Translations under genes and position numbers: made by a program | The notes under the pieces: generated by a model | Told to the model about the DNA's origin: nothing | Seen by the model: the letters and a program-made list of their open reading frames with translations, nothing else | Database searches by the model: none | NCBI RefSeq assembly: GCF_031457495.1 | Contig: NZ_JAVDWM010000001.1 | Location: 3,398,001-3,462,000 of the forward strand | Direction of reading: 5' to 3' | Source of the DNA: Sphingopyxis sp. BE259 | Lineage (GTDB): Bacteria; Pseudomonadota; Alphaproteobacteria; Sphingomonadales; Sphingomonadaceae | Length of the DNA: 64,000 nucleotides | In this document: piece by piece, positions 7,541 to 15,967 of the stretch | How the letters are laid out: every line of letters starts with the position of its first letter | Numbering within the stretch: position 1 is the stretch's first letter

Positions 7541-9130
7541 ATGGCCTCCCGCTCCCTCCCCCGCCGCCCTGCCGCCACCGCGCTGCCCGACGATGACAGC
7601 GTCCCGCTACATGCGCGCGTCCGCCATCGCGGCCTGTTGACCGTCGCGGTCATGGGCGCGTCGATCATGCAGATTCTCGACACGACGATCGCCAATGTCG
7701 CCATTCCGCACATGCAATCGGCGCTGGGCGCGACGAGCGAGACGGTGACGTGGGTGTTGACCAGCTATATCCTGGCCAGCGCAGTGGCGATGCCGATAAC
7801 CGGCTGGCTTGCCGACCGCATCGGGCGGCGCGAACTGTTTCTCGCCGCGATCTTTGGCTTCATCCTGGCGTCGATGGCGTGCGGCGCGGCGCAGTCGCTC
7901 GAACAGATGGTCGCTTTCCGGTTCCTGCAGGGTGTTTGCGCCGCGTTCATCGCGCCGCTGTCGCAATCGGTGATGCTCGACATCAACCCGCCTGAACGCC
8001 ATGCGCGCGCGATGTCGATCTGGGGCATGGGGATCATGATCGGGCCGATCCTGGGGCCGGTGCTCGGCGGCTGGCTGACCGAACAGGCGAGCTGGCGTTG
8101 GGTTTTTTACGTCAACCTGCCCTTCGGCGTGCTGACGCTGGCGCTGATGTGGGCGCTGCTCCCGGCGACGCGCCGGACCGATCGCCGCTTTGACCTGTTC
8201 GGCTTTTCGATGCTCGCGCTGGGGCTGGCGGCGCTGCAATTGATGCTCGACCGCGGCGCGCATGCCGACTGGTTCGACAGCGCCGAAATCTGGATCGAAT
8301 GCGGCGTCGCCATTGCGTGTCTGTGGATGTTCGTCGTCCATATGTTCACCGCGCGCGCGCCGCTGTTCAGCCGCGCGATGCTGGCTGACCGCAATCTGGT
8401 CACCGCAATGGGGTTCATGATCGTGATCGGGGTCGTGATGTTCGCGTCAATGGCGCTGCTGCCGCCAATGCTGCAAAACCTGTTCGGCTGGCCGGTGATC
8501 GATACCGGGCTGGTGCTGGCGGTGCGCGGGATCGGCATTTTGATGAGCATGTGGGTCGCGGGGCAATTGCTGGGCAAGATCGACGCGCGCTGGATGGTCG
8601 GTACCGGGCTGGCGATCGCCGCTTACTCGCTGTGGCAGATGAGCCACTGGTCGCTGGCGATGGGGATGGAGCCGGTGATCATCAGCGGGCTGGTCCAGGG
8701 GCTGGGCATGGGGCTGATCTTCATCCCGCTCAACACCATGGCATTCGCGACGATCGCGCCGCAGTTTCGCACCGACGGATCAAGCCTGCTCAACCTGTTC
8801 CGCAGCCTGGGCGCGTCGATCGGCATCTCGATTGTCACCACCTTGCTGGGGTCAAATATCCAGACGAGCCACGCTGATCTGGCGGCGCATGTCACAAGCA
8901 GTTCGGTCAGCATCATCGACCCGTCGACCGCCGACCGGTTCGGGATCGCGGGCGAAACCGCGCTGGCGATGGTCAATGCCGAGATCAACCGGCAGGCGGC
9001 GATGGTCGCCTATATCGACGATTTCTGGGTGATGATGTGGGTCACGCTGGCGGCGGTGCCGCTGGTGCTGCTGCTGCGGCCGCCGGGGGCGGGTGCGTCC
9101 AAGGCGTCAGCGGCGGATATGGGGCATTGA
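7541..9130 (+). CDS. emrB: DHA2 family MFS multidrug transporter (EmrB-like)
   Basis: A 529-residue inner-membrane proton antiporter of the 14-helix DHA2 family, the pump partner of the upstream EmrA-like adaptor. Motifs seen: DTTIANVAIPHMQ in the first helix, GWLADRIGRRE in loop 2-3 (motif A), and GPILGPVLGGWL (motif C, characteristic of drug/H+ antiporters). I chose ATG 7541, which lies just after the inverted-repeat element; the longer in-frame ORF from 7391 would translate that repeat. Presence of MarR upstream suggests induction by toxic organic compounds. Confidence 0.93.
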   Translation: MASRSLPRRPAATALPDDDSVPLHARVRHRGLLTVAVMGASIMQILDTTIANVAIPHMQSALGATSETVTWVLTSYILASAVAMPITGWLADRIGRRELFLAAIFGFILASMACGAAQSLEQMVAFRFLQGVCAAFIAPLSQSVMLDINPPERHARAMSIWGMGIMIGPILGPVLGGWLTEQASWRWVFYVNLPFGVLTLALMWALLPATRRTDRRFDLFGFSMLALGLAALQLMLDRGAHADWFDSAEIWIECGVAIACLWMFVVHMFTARAPLFSRAMLADRNLVTAMGFMIVIGVVMFASMALLPPMLQNLFGWPVIDTGLVLAVRGIGILMSMWVAGQLLGKIDARWMVGTGLAIAAYSLWQMSHWSLAMGMEPVIISGLVQGLGMGLIFIPLNTMAFATIAPQFRTDGSSLLNLFRSLGASIGISIVTTLLGSNIQTSHADLAAHVTSSSVSIIDPSTADRFGIAGETALAMVNAEINRQAAMVAYIDDFWVMMWVTLAAVPLVLLLRPPGAGASKASAADMGH

Positions 9131-9175
9131 TGTCGGGGCGATGTGCCAGCTCCGATTCTTGACTATCGTTTCCCG

Positions 9176-9214
9176 TTTTCGTCATCCTGGCGAAGGCCGG
9201 TATGACGATGAAAA
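9176..9214. terminator. hairpin between convergent emrB and lipoprotein genes
   Basis: An inverted repeat with arms TCGTCATCC and TATGACGA around GGCGAAGGCC, flanked on the left by TTTT and on the right by AAAA. It sits between two convergent genes and could terminate both. The sequence resembles the dispersed sphingomonad repeat with core GGCGAAGGCCGG, so it may also be a REP-type element serving as a terminator. Confidence 0.55.
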
Positions 9215-9243
9215 TTGCGGTTGCTTTTGGTCGCAACCACGCA

Positions 9244-9855
9244 TCACCGAAAGAAACAATTCACCCCCGCGAACAGCGCATCGATCTTCGCCGCATCGCC
9301 CGGCGCCGCGAACATACCGCCGACGGCGGTGTCGCCGGTGCCGATGCTGAATTCCTCGCCCAGCGTGCTGTCCTCGACGGCGACGATCGACGCCGACTCG
9401 CCCGCCTTGGCGCGCGTCGTGCCGATGGCGATGCCGCTCATCGTCGAATAGGCGGCCGCGCCCGGTTCGTTGCCGAGGAACCAGCCGACGAATTTGCCGT
9501 CCTGAAAATTCAGCGTCATCGCGTCATAGCGGGTGAATTCCATCGCCCCCGCGCCGCATTCGGCGTTGGTGCTGCGGTCGTCCTCCTGGCCCGCGACGTT
9601 CGCGAGCGCGGTTTCGGCCTGCGCGCGCGGGACGCCGAAGGCGAGCAGGCTGGCCTTGCCGCTGGCCTTGTCGATGAAGCGCAACCCCTCGCCATCGAGG
9701 CTGACCGCGGTGGTCGCGGCGGCGGGACCGTCGGCCTTTGCCTCGGGCGCCGGCTCGGCTTTCGGCAGGCTATCGTCGCCCGGCGCGGCCTTTTGCGGGG
9801 CCGGTTTGCACGCAGCGAGCAATCCGATTATCGCGAGGGTTATCAACTTACGCAT
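9244..9855 (-). CDS. lipoprotein of unknown function
   Basis: A 203-residue predicted lipoprotein. The signal peptide MRKLITLAIIGLLAAC ends in the lipobox LAAC with the lipidated Cys at residue 16, followed by a Pro/Ala/Lys-rich tether to about residue 48. The folded part contains CGAGAMEFTRYDAMTLNFQDGKFVGWFLG, a stretch typical of small periplasmic domains that are probably beta rich, and it ends with GVNCFFR, giving a likely Cys-Cys pair. I do not recognise a named family. It ends convergent with emrB and starts just downstream of the DUF2238 gene, with which it may be cotranscribed (3-bp gap). Confidence 0.78.
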   Translation of the reverse strand: MRKLITLAIIGLLAACKPAPQKAAPGDDSLPKAEPAPEAKADGPAAATTAVSLDGEGLRFIDKASGKASLLAFGVPRAQAETALANVAGQEDDRSTNAECGAGAMEFTRYDAMTLNFQDGKFVGWFLGNEPGAAAYSTMSGIAIGTTRAKAGESASIVAVEDSTLGEEFSIGTGDTAVGGMFAAPGDAAKIDALFAGVNCFFR

Positions 9856-9858
9856 CGC

Positions 9859-10479
9859 CTATCTCCTACGCCAAACCACCAGCACCAATATCGCACCCAG
9901 CGACGCCAGCGCCATATCCTTTTGCGCGTCCCAGATGTCGCCTTGCTGACCATTATAGCGGTCGGCGGTTTCGCCCGCGGCGACGATGGTCAGCAGCCAT
10001 TCGAAGATTTCGTAGAGACAGGACGTGGCCAGAACCCAAGCAAGCACGGTTAACGCCGCGCCGCGATGGCTCAGCCCGCCCCAGCGCCGCGCGATTTCGG
10101 CTACGGGAATCACCGACAGCGCGCCAAAGGCGAAATGGACGAGGCGGTCATAATGATTGCGGCTCCAGCCAAAAGCGTCGGACAGGCTGGTGCCAGTCAA
10201 TGCGCCCGACCAGTCGTCATAGGGGACGCTGCTATATGCATAGCGCCCGCCGAGGGTGTGGAGCGCCATGAACGCCACGATGCACGCGACCGCCGGGGTC
10301 GAGAGCGGCCAGCGGCGGAGCAGCGCAGGCGCGGCGATAAGCAGCAGCATCGTCGGGATGTGCTGAAGCAATGCGATTTCGGGATAGGGTTGTTCGATCT
10401 GGGCGAGCAGCAGCAGGATCAGGAGTGCGCCGAGCAGGCGGCGCTGGGCGGGAGGGGTAGTGGGCGAGGTTTCGATCAT
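9859..10479 (-). CDS. DUF2238 (YjdF-like) inner-membrane protein
   Basis: A 206-residue integral membrane protein with about six hydrophobic helices. It matches the DUF2238 family known from E. coli YjdF: HTLGGRYAYSSVPYDDW, NHYDRLVHFAFGAL, and YEIFEWLLTIVAAGETADRYNGQQGDIWDAQKDM are its diagnostic segments, with many acidic and histidine residues at the membrane interface. No reaction is established for the family. The ATG at 10479 was preferred to one at 10536, which lies within a dispersed palindromic repeat. Gene spacing of 3 bp suggests cotranscription with the downstream lipoprotein. Confidence 0.85.
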   Translation of the reverse strand: MIETSPTTPPAQRRLLGALLILLLLAQIEQPYPEIALLQHIPTMLLLIAAPALLRRWPLSTPAVACIVAFMALHTLGGRYAYSSVPYDDWSGALTGTSLSDAFGWSRNHYDRLVHFAFGALSVIPVAEIARRWGGLSHRGAALTVLAWVLATSCLYEIFEWLLTIVAAGETADRYNGQQGDIWDAQKDMALASLGAILVLVVWRRR

Positions 10480-10493
10480 CCTCTCCCCCCTAC

Positions 10494-10573
10494 CCGTTCG
10501 TGCCGAGCGAAGTCGAGGCACCGGGAAGGCTAGCACGAACGAGGGGCATCTCGACTTCGCTCGATGCGAACGG
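10494..10573. repeat. dispersed palindromic repeat (CGAGCGAAGTCGAG type)
   Basis: Two inverted arms of about 24 bp (10494-10517 and 10550-10573) with core CGAGCGAAGTCGAG/CTCGACTTCGCTCG and ending CGAACGGAATTTGA. This is one of six related copies in the window (others at 11402, 12595, 18893, 24928 and 32131). It fills the gap between the DUF2238 and ddaH genes. Confidence 0.8.
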
Positions 10574-10605
10574 AATTTGAGAGCGGAGCAAAAGTTTGTG
10601 GGCGG

Positions 10606-11388
10606 TCACCAGCGCAGCGACATGCAGCTGAGGCCTGCGTCGATATGCGCGATCTGGTCGGTCGGCAGCGGACGGCAGTCGATACCGCGCGCGGTGAGCA
10701 TGGCGCGCGTTGCAAGCCAGCGGTCGCCGACGAGGACAGTGTTGCGGACGCGCAGAATATTGGCGGCGGGGTTTTCGCCGAGCGGGGTCAGCACCACTTC
10801 CAGCCCGGCGAATTGCGGACAGTTCGCCAGTTCGGGGACGGCGAGAATGGTGTTTTCGTCGATCAGGCCGCAGCCGGTCTTGAAGTGGAGGACGCCGGGC
10901 GGGGTTTCGGCGATTTCGGCGTGGTAGCCGAGCTGACCGAGCAGCGCGGCAAGTTCGGTGGCGCCGGTGCGATCGGTGCGGTCCGACAGGCCGATGATCA
11001 CCCGGTTGGCGAGGCGCAGCACATCGCCGCCGTCAGCGTAACCGGGGCCGGTCATTTCGAGCAGCCGCGGATGATGCGCGGCGAGCGCGGCGCGGATATG
11101 TTGGACCTCGCCCGCTCGACTCGGCGCGCCGGGGCGGAGCAGGATCGCGCCCTCCGGAAAGGTCAGTGCGACATCTTCGGTGAACAGCGCATCGGGGAAG
11201 TCGTCGAGCGGCGGAAGGACGTCAACGGTCAGGCCAAAGTCGCGGAGCGTGGCGACATAGGCGTCATGTTCGGCGGCGAGGCCGGTGAAATCGGGATCGG
11301 GGCCGCCGTCGGCGCGGATGCCGTGGACAGCCGATGGCGCAGGAGCGCGGCAGAGGGCGCGGGTGAAGTTGTAGGGGGCAGAATTCAT
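10606..11388 (-). CDS. dimethylarginine dimethylaminohydrolase-like amidinotransferase
   Basis: A 260-residue guanidino-modifying enzyme of the DDAH branch, which hydrolyses Nw-methylated arginines to citrulline and methylamines. The features seen are the substrate-binding LDDFPDALFTEDVAL (residues 61-75), the YADGGDVL strand, catalytic His168 in GVLHFKTGCG, and catalytic Cys255 in DAGLSCMSLRW at the very end of the protein. Spacing of His and Cys is as in DDAH and length is normal. It sits between two copies of the dispersed palindrome and has no functional neighbours. Arginine deiminase or a related hydrolase is less likely because those are longer. Confidence 0.88.
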   Translation of the reverse strand: MNSAPYNFTRALCRAPAPSAVHGIRADGGPDPDFTGLAAEHDAYVATLRDFGLTVDVLPPLDDFPDALFTEDVALTFPEGAILLRPGAPSRAGEVQHIRAALAAHHPRLLEMTGPGYADGGDVLRLANRVIIGLSDRTDRTGATELAALLGQLGYHAEIAETPPGVLHFKTGCGLIDENTILAVPELANCPQFAGLEVVLTPLGENPAANILRVRNTVLVGDRWLATRAMLTARGIDCRPLPTDQIAHIDAGLSCMSLRW

Positions 11389-11401
11389 CTGCCTCCCTTA
11401 C

Positions 11402-11534
11402 CCGTTCGCATCGAGCGAAGTCGAGATGCCGCGAAGGCGCACACCGATGATAGGTGTCTCGACTTCATCCGTAGGATGAAGTTTATCCTGAGCGCCTGCC
11501 AAGGCAGTCGAAGGGCTCGACACGAACGGAATTC
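11402..11534. repeat. dispersed palindromic repeat, longer copy
   Basis: The element begins CCCGTTCGCATCGAGCGAAGTC and ends GGCTCGACACGAACGGAATT. Inside it has internal short inverted repeats (TTCATCCGTAGGATGAA, and GCCTGCCAAGGC). It separates ddaH from asd and appears to be a compound of two copies. Confidence 0.75.
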
Positions 11535-11546
11535 AGAAAGAGGCGG

Positions 11547-12572
11547 TTACCCCTTCTTCAGATGCCGCCGCCCGAGCAATTCCGCAATCTGCACGGCGTT
11601 CAGCGCCGCGCCCTTGCGAAGATTATCCGACACGCACCAAAGGTTGAGGCCGTTGTCGACCGTCGGATCGTCGCGGACGCGCGATACGAAGGTCGCGAAA
11701 TCGCCAACGCATTCGACGGGGGTGATGTAGCCGCCATCCTCGCGCTTGTCGTGGAGGACGACGCCGGGGGCTTCGCGCAGGATGCGCTGGGCATCCTCGG
11801 CCGACAGTTCCCGCTCCATCTCGATATTGATCGCTTCCGAATGGCCGACGAACACGGGGACGCGGACGCAGGTTGCGGTGACCTTGATCTTGGGATCGAG
11901 GATCTTCTTGGTCTCGACGACCATCTTCCACTCTTCCTTGGTCGATCCGTCGTCGAGGAAGCTGTCGATGTGCGGGATGACGTTGAAAGCGATCTGCTTG
12001 GTGAATTTCTGCACGTCCTTTTCGTCGCCGACGAAGATCTGGCGCGTCTGGTTCCACAGCTCGTCCATGCCCGCCTTGCCGGCGCCCGACACCGACTGAT
12101 AGGTCGACACGACGACGCGGGTGATCTTGGCCGCATCATGCAGCGGCTTCAGCGCAACGACCATCTGCGCCGTCGAACAGTTCGGGTTGGCGATGATGTT
12201 GCGCTTTTTATAGCCGTCGATCGCGTCGGGGTTCACCTCGGGCACGATCAGCGGCACGTCGGGGTCCATGCGGTACAGCGACGAATTGTCGATGACGACG
12301 CAGCCCGCCGCGGCGGCCTTGGGCGCGTGGATCTTCGTCGCTTCGCTGCCGATCGCAAAGATCGCCATGTCCCAGCCGGCCCAGTCGAAATTGTCGATAT
12401 TCTGGCATTTCAGCGTGCGGCCCGTGTCCCCGATTTCGACGTCGGTCCCCTGGCTGCGCGACGAGGCGACCAGCGCCAGTTCGTCGATGGGAAATTCGCG
12501 CTCGGTGAGGATGGCGAGCACTTCACGCCCGACATTGCCCGTCGCACCCGCGACGACGATCCGGTAACCCAT
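11547..12572 (-). CDS. asd: aspartate-semialdehyde dehydrogenase
   Basis: The enzyme reduces aspartyl-4-phosphate to aspartate semialdehyde with NADPH, the branch point to lysine/diaminopimelate, threonine and methionine. The 341-residue protein shows the N-terminal NADP-binding GATGNVGREVL (residues 9-19), the catalytic Cys132 in NPNCSTAQM, and the C-terminal helices with GLNLWCVSDNLRKGAALNAVQIAE. It is transcribed in the direction of trmD-rplS but is separated from rplS by a strong terminator and a repeat, so it has its own promoter. DapF of the same pathway is encoded at 23804. Confidence 0.96.
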   Translation of the reverse strand: MGYRIVVAGATGNVGREVLAILTEREFPIDELALVASSRSQGTDVEIGDTGRTLKCQNIDNFDWAGWDMAIFAIGSEATKIHAPKAAAAGCVVIDNSSLYRMDPDVPLIVPEVNPDAIDGYKKRNIIANPNCSTAQMVVALKPLHDAAKITRVVVSTYQSVSGAGKAGMDELWNQTRQIFVGDEKDVQKFTKQIAFNVIPHIDSFLDDGSTKEEWKMVVETKKILDPKIKVTATCVRVPVFVGHSEAINIEMERELSAEDAQRILREAPGVVLHDKREDGGYITPVECVGDFATFVSRVRDDPTVDNGLNLWCVSDNLRKGAALNAVQIAELLGRRHLKKG

Positions 12573-12594
12573 GATTTCTTACCTTCTTTCTCTG

Positions 12595-12713
12595 TCCGTT
12601 TGTCCTGAGGAGGGGCTGAGCGAAGTCGAAGACCCGTCTCGAAGGATAGCAGCGCCGCGTCCTTCGAGACGCCATTTCGACAAGCCCAATGGCTCCTCAG
12701 GACGAACGGAATT
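12595..12713. repeat. dispersed palindromic repeat
   Basis: Outer arms GTTTGTCCTGAGGA (near 12598-12611) and TCCTCAGGACGAAC (near 12694-12707), with inner related cores GCTGAGCGAAGTCGAAG and TTTCGACAAGCCC and an inner hairpin CGTCTCGAAGGA/TCCTTCGAGACG. It lies upstream of asd, between that gene and the rplS terminator. Confidence 0.75.
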
Positions 12714-12746
12714 GGGATGCTATAACAAATTCTTCAGCTGAAACGA

Positions 12747-12786
12747 AAAACGACCGGTTCTGCCTGTTGGCGGAACCGGTCGTTTT
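12747..12786 (-). terminator. intrinsic terminator downstream of rplS
   Basis: A perfect 14-bp inverted repeat (12747-12760 with 12773-12786, arms AAAACGACCGGTTC and its complement) with a 12-base loop. On the minus strand the stem is followed by a T-run (TTTTT then CGTTT). It lies 37 bases after the rplS stop and should end the vapBC-trmD-rplS transcript. Confidence 0.88.
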
Positions 12787-12823
12787 GGAAAGCTGTTTCG
12801 GCTTTGGGTGAGAGAAGCTCTCC

Positions 12824-13201
12824 TTAGCCTTCGCCGGCTTCCGACCGGTAATCGCGGCGTTCCGCAATGCGCGCCGATTTACCAGTGCGGCCACGAAGAT
12901 AGTAGAGCTTCGCACGACGCACCGCACCCTTGCGGATGACGGTAATGCTGTCGATGTTCGGCGAATACAGCGGGAACACGCGCTCGACACCTTCGCCGAA
13001 CGACATTTTGCGCACGGTGAAGTTGGAGCCCATGCCCTTGTTCGAGCGCGCGATGCACACGCCTTCGAAATTCTGGACGCGGGTGCGTTCGCCTTCGACC
13101 ACCTTCACGCCGACTTTCAGCGTGTCGCCGGGGCGAAAGGTCGGAACGGTCTTGCCAGCCTTGGCAATTTCTTCGGCTTCGATCGTCTGGATGAGGTTCA
13201 T
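12824..13201 (-). CDS. rplS: 50S ribosomal protein L19
   Basis: L19 sits at the 30S-50S interface. The 125-residue protein begins [20 protein letters not shown] and contains the highly conserved [25 protein letters not shown] and [20 protein letters not shown], ending with [20 protein letters not shown]. The ATG at 13201 is chosen; upstream codons in the same ORF are not L19 sequence. It follows trmD by 4 bases, the usual arrangement, and is followed by a strong terminator. Confidence 0.98.
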   Translation of the reverse strand: MNLIQTIEAEEIAKAGKTVPTFRPGDTLKVGVKVVEGERTRVQNFEGVCIARSNKGMGSNFTVRKMSFGEGVERVFPLYSPNIDSITVIRKGAVRRAKLYYLRGRTGKSARIAERRDYRSEAGEG

Positions 13202-13205
13202 GCCT

Positions 13206-13943
13206 CTAGTCCTTTTCTGTTCGCCGCGCGCCAGAGGCAGGTCGGGCCCGAGCATCGATATGACGCTCCCAAAGGTCCGGCCTGCGTAACCGTGTGTGAT
13301 CTTCTGCCTGGTGTTTCCGCCAGGCGGCGATCTTCGCATGATCCCCCGATCGCAGCACTTCGGGGATCGTGCGCCCTTCCCATTCTACGGGTCGGGTATA
13401 GTGCGGATATTCGAGCAAGCCGTTTTCAAACGACTCATCGTCCCCGCTAGAAGCCGCGCCCATTACGCCGGGAAGCAGCCGAATGCAAGCGTCGAGCAGC
13501 AACAGCGCCCCCATCTCGCCGCCCGACAGGATGATGTCGCCCATCGACACTTCTTCGATCGGCCGCGCATCGAAGATGCGTTCGTCGAACCCCTCGAACC
13601 GACCGCACAGGATGATCGCGCCGGGACCGGCCGCAAGTTCGCGCACGCGGGCTTGCGTGATCGGCGTCCCGCGCGGGGTCATCGCGAGGATCGGGAGGCC
13701 CGGATGCGCCGCCGTCGCATGATCGACCGCCGCCGCCAGCACATCGGCCTTGAGGACCATTCCAGCGCCGCCGCCCGCGGGCGTGTCATCGACGGTGCGA
13801 TGCTTGTCGGTCGCAAAATCGCGGATCTGCACCGGCGCGCAGGCCCAGGTTCCGCTTTCGAGCGCGCGCCCTGCCATGCTGTGACCGAGCGGGCCGGGGA
13901 ACATATCGGGGTAGAGAGTCAGGGGGACGGCGGTGAAGGTCAT
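13206..13943 (-). CDS. trmD: tRNA (guanine-N1)-methyltransferase
   Basis: TrmD methylates G37 of tRNAs with SAM, preventing +1 frameshifting, and is essential in many bacteria. The product has about 245 residues from ATG 13943. Knot-fold signatures are visible: [59 protein letters not shown] and the C-terminal HYTRPVEW...[12 protein letters not shown]. Its start overlaps the stop of the upstream VapC-type toxin gene (ATGA), and rplS follows after 4 bases. In most relatives rimM precedes trmD; here rimM is 5 kb away, so trmD expression probably depends on the vapBC promoter. Confidence 0.97.
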   Translation of the reverse strand: MTFTAVPLTLYPDMFPGPLGHSMAGRALESGTWACAPVQIRDFATDKHRTVDDTPAGGGAGMVLKADVLAAAVDHATAAHPGLPILAMTPRGTPITQARVRELAAGPGAIILCGRFEGFDERIFDARPIEEVSMGDIILSGGEMGALLLLDACIRLLPGVMGAASSGDDESFENGLLEYPHYTRPVEWEGRTIPEVLRSGDHAKIAAWRKHQAEDHTRLRRPDLWERHIDARARPASGARRTEKD

Positions 13944-14317
13944 GGCAGCGTCCAATTCTCGACCGTCAGTCCCGGCACGTCTGCAAAGTCAGCTTCATTT
14001 GCGGTGACGAGGGCGACGCCTTGGGACAGCGCGTGGGCGGCTATCAACCGGTCATAGCTTCCGCGGCGGAAAGGCAACGCCGCATAGGCCTGCGCAGCCT
14101 TGTAGTCGAAATCGAGCACCGGCACCTCTTCGACGAAGGCTTGCAACTGATCAAAGGCGGGCGCCTTACCACGCGTCGAACCATGTGCGACCTCGGCATA
14201 TGCGATCGCGGAGGTGACCATGTCGCCCTCGTCGCACGCGCCCGCCCGCGCCACCAGCCGGGCGTCGAGGTTCATGACCAGCGCGATGATGGCATTGCTA
14301 TCCAGCAGATATTTCAC
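13940..14317 (-). CDS. vapC: PIN-domain ribonuclease toxin (VapC-type)
   Basis: A 125-residue PIN-domain protein, the toxin of a type II toxin-antitoxin pair. Acidic active-site residues are in place: Asp6 in YLLDSNAI, Glu42 in AYAEVAHG, Asp89 in [11 protein letters not shown] and Asp110 in TANEADF. VapC toxins cleave RNA, often tRNA or rRNA, using a metal ion held by these residues. The start overlaps the antitoxin stop (ATGA) and the stop overlaps the trmD start (ATGA), so antitoxin, toxin and trmD are translationally chained. Confidence 0.93.
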   Translation of the reverse strand: MKYLLDSNAIIALVMNLDARLVARAGACDEGDMVTSAIAYAEVAHGSTRGKAPAFDQLQAFVEEVPVLDFDYKAAQAYAALPFRRGSYDRLIAAHALSQGVALVTANEADFADVPGLTVENWTLP

Positions 14318-14679
14318 GCGCCGTCATGTCCGTCGGCTTTGCCCGTCAACAAAGCCCGATCTTCGAACAGCCGGTCTTCCGGCGCGATCAGCTGCAGGTC
14401 GGTGGCCGACCCCGCCACCTTCGCGATGTTGAATTTGCGTTTGGGCTGATTGGCAGGCTCGTAGCAAAGAAACTGCCCGTGCTCGACAACCAGATCCATT
14501 TCGGTTCCGGCCACCAATTTGGTGCCCGCAGGGATTCGCACCGCCAGCGAGTTGCCCGACTTGAATACCTTTACCTTGTGGCGGGTTTTGTCTGACGGTT
14601 TCAACCAAGGGGCGGAGCCGAACACCCGATTCAAGGCGAACGCGCGCCGGTCTTCGTTGACTTCACTTCGCTTCGTCAT
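14314..14679 (-). CDS. vapB: AbrB/MazE-fold antitoxin (VapB-type)
   Basis: A 121-residue protein with an AbrB/SpoVT swapped-hairpin DNA-binding domain in its middle (about residues 33-80; KVKVFKSGNSLAVRIPAGTKLVAGTEMDLVVEHGQ). The C-terminal 40 residues, with [22 protein letters not shown], are the likely toxin-binding tail. The N-terminal 30 residues extend beyond the usual 75-90 residue VapB. ATG 14679 is used because the upstream in-frame sequence runs through the operator palindrome at 14691-14711. The protein should bind that palindrome alone and, more tightly, with VapC. Confidence 0.85.
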   Translation of the reverse strand: MTKRSEVNEDRRAFALNRVFGSAPWLKPSDKTRHKVKVFKSGNSLAVRIPAGTKLVAGTEMDLVVEHGQFLCYEPANQPKRKFNIAKVAGSATDLQLIAPEDRLFEDRALLTGKADGHDGA

Positions 14680-14690
14680 GGCCCATCTCC

Positions 14691-14711
14691 GTATATACAT
14701 AGTGTATATAC
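14691..14711 (-). promoter_or_regulatory. operator palindrome of the vapBC-trmD transcription unit
   Basis: A perfect inverted repeat GTATATACA-TAG-TGTATATAC (9-bp arms, 3-bp spacer), 11 bases upstream of the vapB ATG and 14 bases after the lysR stop. Its AT-rich sequence stands out from the GC-rich surroundings and probably overlaps the -10 region. AbrB-type antitoxins typically bind such sites to autoregulate. By inference trmD and rplS are under the same control. Confidence 0.75.
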
Positions 14712-14725
14712 GCGATCCATCAAGG

Positions 14726-15646
14726 TCAACCCAGCCGTTCCCAAAGTTCATCAGGCAACCGGTGGCGATCCTTGACCACCTCGGCGTGCAGCCATTCGCG
14801 AAAGCGTTCGATCTTGCGGACGCCGACGCGGTTTTCGCGGTGGATGAGGAAATGGGCGGTGCCCGGCTGGTACAGCGTATCGAAGGGCTGGACCAGTCGC
14901 CCGGCGTCGAGCTCGGCGCGCCACAGCAGCGGCGTCATCAGCGCGATGCCATAGCCACTCTGCACCGCGCTCGCCTCCTGCAACTGACTGTCGAGTTCGA
15001 TCCCGCGGCGCCGCGGCGGCGGCACCGTGTCGACCCCGGCGGCCGCGAACCAGCCCGCCCACCAGGGATCGTTCGGCGCCAGCCGATCGACGCGCAGCAG
15101 GTCCTCGGGCGCCGCAATGTGGTTCACATCGAGAAAGCCGGGCGCGCAGATCGGCGTGACATGGCTGCGATAGAGGAAATCGGCGCGCAGGCCGGGCCAA
15201 CCGCCGCGGCCGACGCGGATCGCAACATCGACATTGGTCGCGTTGAAATCGACCAGATCGTTGTTCATCATCATGCGAACCGCGAGGTGGGGGTAGGCCA
15301 GCTGAAACCCGCCGATCCGGGCGCTGAGCCAGGTGCCGCCAAAGGTCGTCATCGCGCTGATCGTCAGCACGTCGGCCTCGTCGTTGCCCAGTGCGGCAAA
15401 GGCGTCCCCCATCGTGCCAAAAGCATTGCTGATCGCGGGCAGCAGTCGCTGGCCGGTTTCGGACAAGCGCACCCGCCCCTTTTCGCGCACGAACAACGCG
15501 CGACCGAGCCGGTCTTCCAATTGGCGTATCTGATAGCTCACCGCGGCCTGGGTCAGCCCCAGTTCCTCGGCCGCGCGCGAGAAATTTTGCAGTCTGCCGG
15601 CGGCTTCAAAGGTTCGTATGGCGGCGAGGGGCGGCAGTTTGGGCAT
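14726..15646 (-). CDS. LysR family regulator (GcvA-like)
   Basis: A 306-residue LysR-type regulator. The N-terminal helix-turn-helix (FSRAAEELGLTQAAVSYQIRQLEDRLG, residues 22-48) and the opening LPPLAAIRTFEAAGR match the GcvA/AmpR branch. The rest is a periplasmic-binding-protein-like effector domain. ATG 15646 starts the family sequence; the ORF extends upstream without homology. A small gene is transcribed divergently 102 bp away, and a CATAAG-N5-CTTATG palindrome lies 8 bases before this start, suggesting autoregulation. Relatives control amino-acid, beta-lactamase or glycine-cleavage genes, but no effector can be inferred here. Confidence 0.9.
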   Translation of the reverse strand: MPKLPPLAAIRTFEAAGRLQNFSRAAEELGLTQAAVSYQIRQLEDRLGRALFVREKGRVRLSETGQRLLPAISNAFGTMGDAFAALGNDEADVLTISAMTTFGGTWLSARIGGFQLAYPHLAVRMMMNNDLVDFNATNVDVAIRVGRGGWPGLRADFLYRSHVTPICAPGFLDVNHIAAPEDLLRVDRLAPNDPWWAGWFAAAGVDTVPPPRRRGIELDSQLQEASAVQSGYGIALMTPLLWRAELDAGRLVQPFDTLYQPGTAHFLIHRENRVGVRKIERFREWLHAEVVKDRHRLPDELWERLG

Positions 15647-15653
15647 GGCACGA

Positions 15654-15670
15654 CATAAGATGACCTTATG
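15654..15670. promoter_or_regulatory. palindrome in the lysR/small-ORF intergenic region
   Basis: Perfect 6-bp inverted repeat CATAAG-N5-CTTATG, which also satisfies the loose T-N11-A rule for LysR-type binding sites. It is 8 bp upstream of the lysR start and 79 bp from the divergent small ORF. Assignment to this LysR protein is inferred from position. Confidence 0.5.
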
Positions 15671-15748
15671 ATATAGCGCAAAGCATTTGTTGGCGCGGCG
15701 CGCGCCAAAGGGGCAACTTGCAAGCATCGGATCAACAGGAGAAACCCG

Positions 15749-15928
15749 ATGAAGGACGAACTTTGGATGCGGACCTGGAACGACGGCCATCCCCGTTTCA
15801 GCGACGATTTGCACCGTGGTCTGCTGTGGCTCGCCGCCCCGTTGCGACGGATCGGTGCTTCGATCAAGCGACCCGCAGCCCCGGCGGAGCCGGTGCCTTT
15901 GCCCGCGGCCCAGCGCGATGCTGCCTGA
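15749..15928 (+). CDS. small hypothetical protein divergent from lysR
   Basis: A 59-codon ORF with a good ribosome-binding site (CAGGAG, 7 bases before ATG 15749). The product starts MKDELWMRTWNDGHPRF, contains an amphipathic or weakly hydrophobic segment with basic residues (LHRGLLWLAAPLRRIGASIKR) and ends in a Pro/Ala-rich tail. It is basic and may be membrane-associated. Its position, divergent from the LysR gene and sharing the palindromic region, is the classical arrangement of a LysR target. I do not recognise a family. Confidence 0.6.
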   Translation: MKDELWMRTWNDGHPRFSDDLHRGLLWLAAPLRRIGASIKRPAAPAEPVPLPAAQRDAA

Positions 15929-15967
15929 TGCCATGGCACAAGGCCGGCTAATAATGGAAACCGTCCG

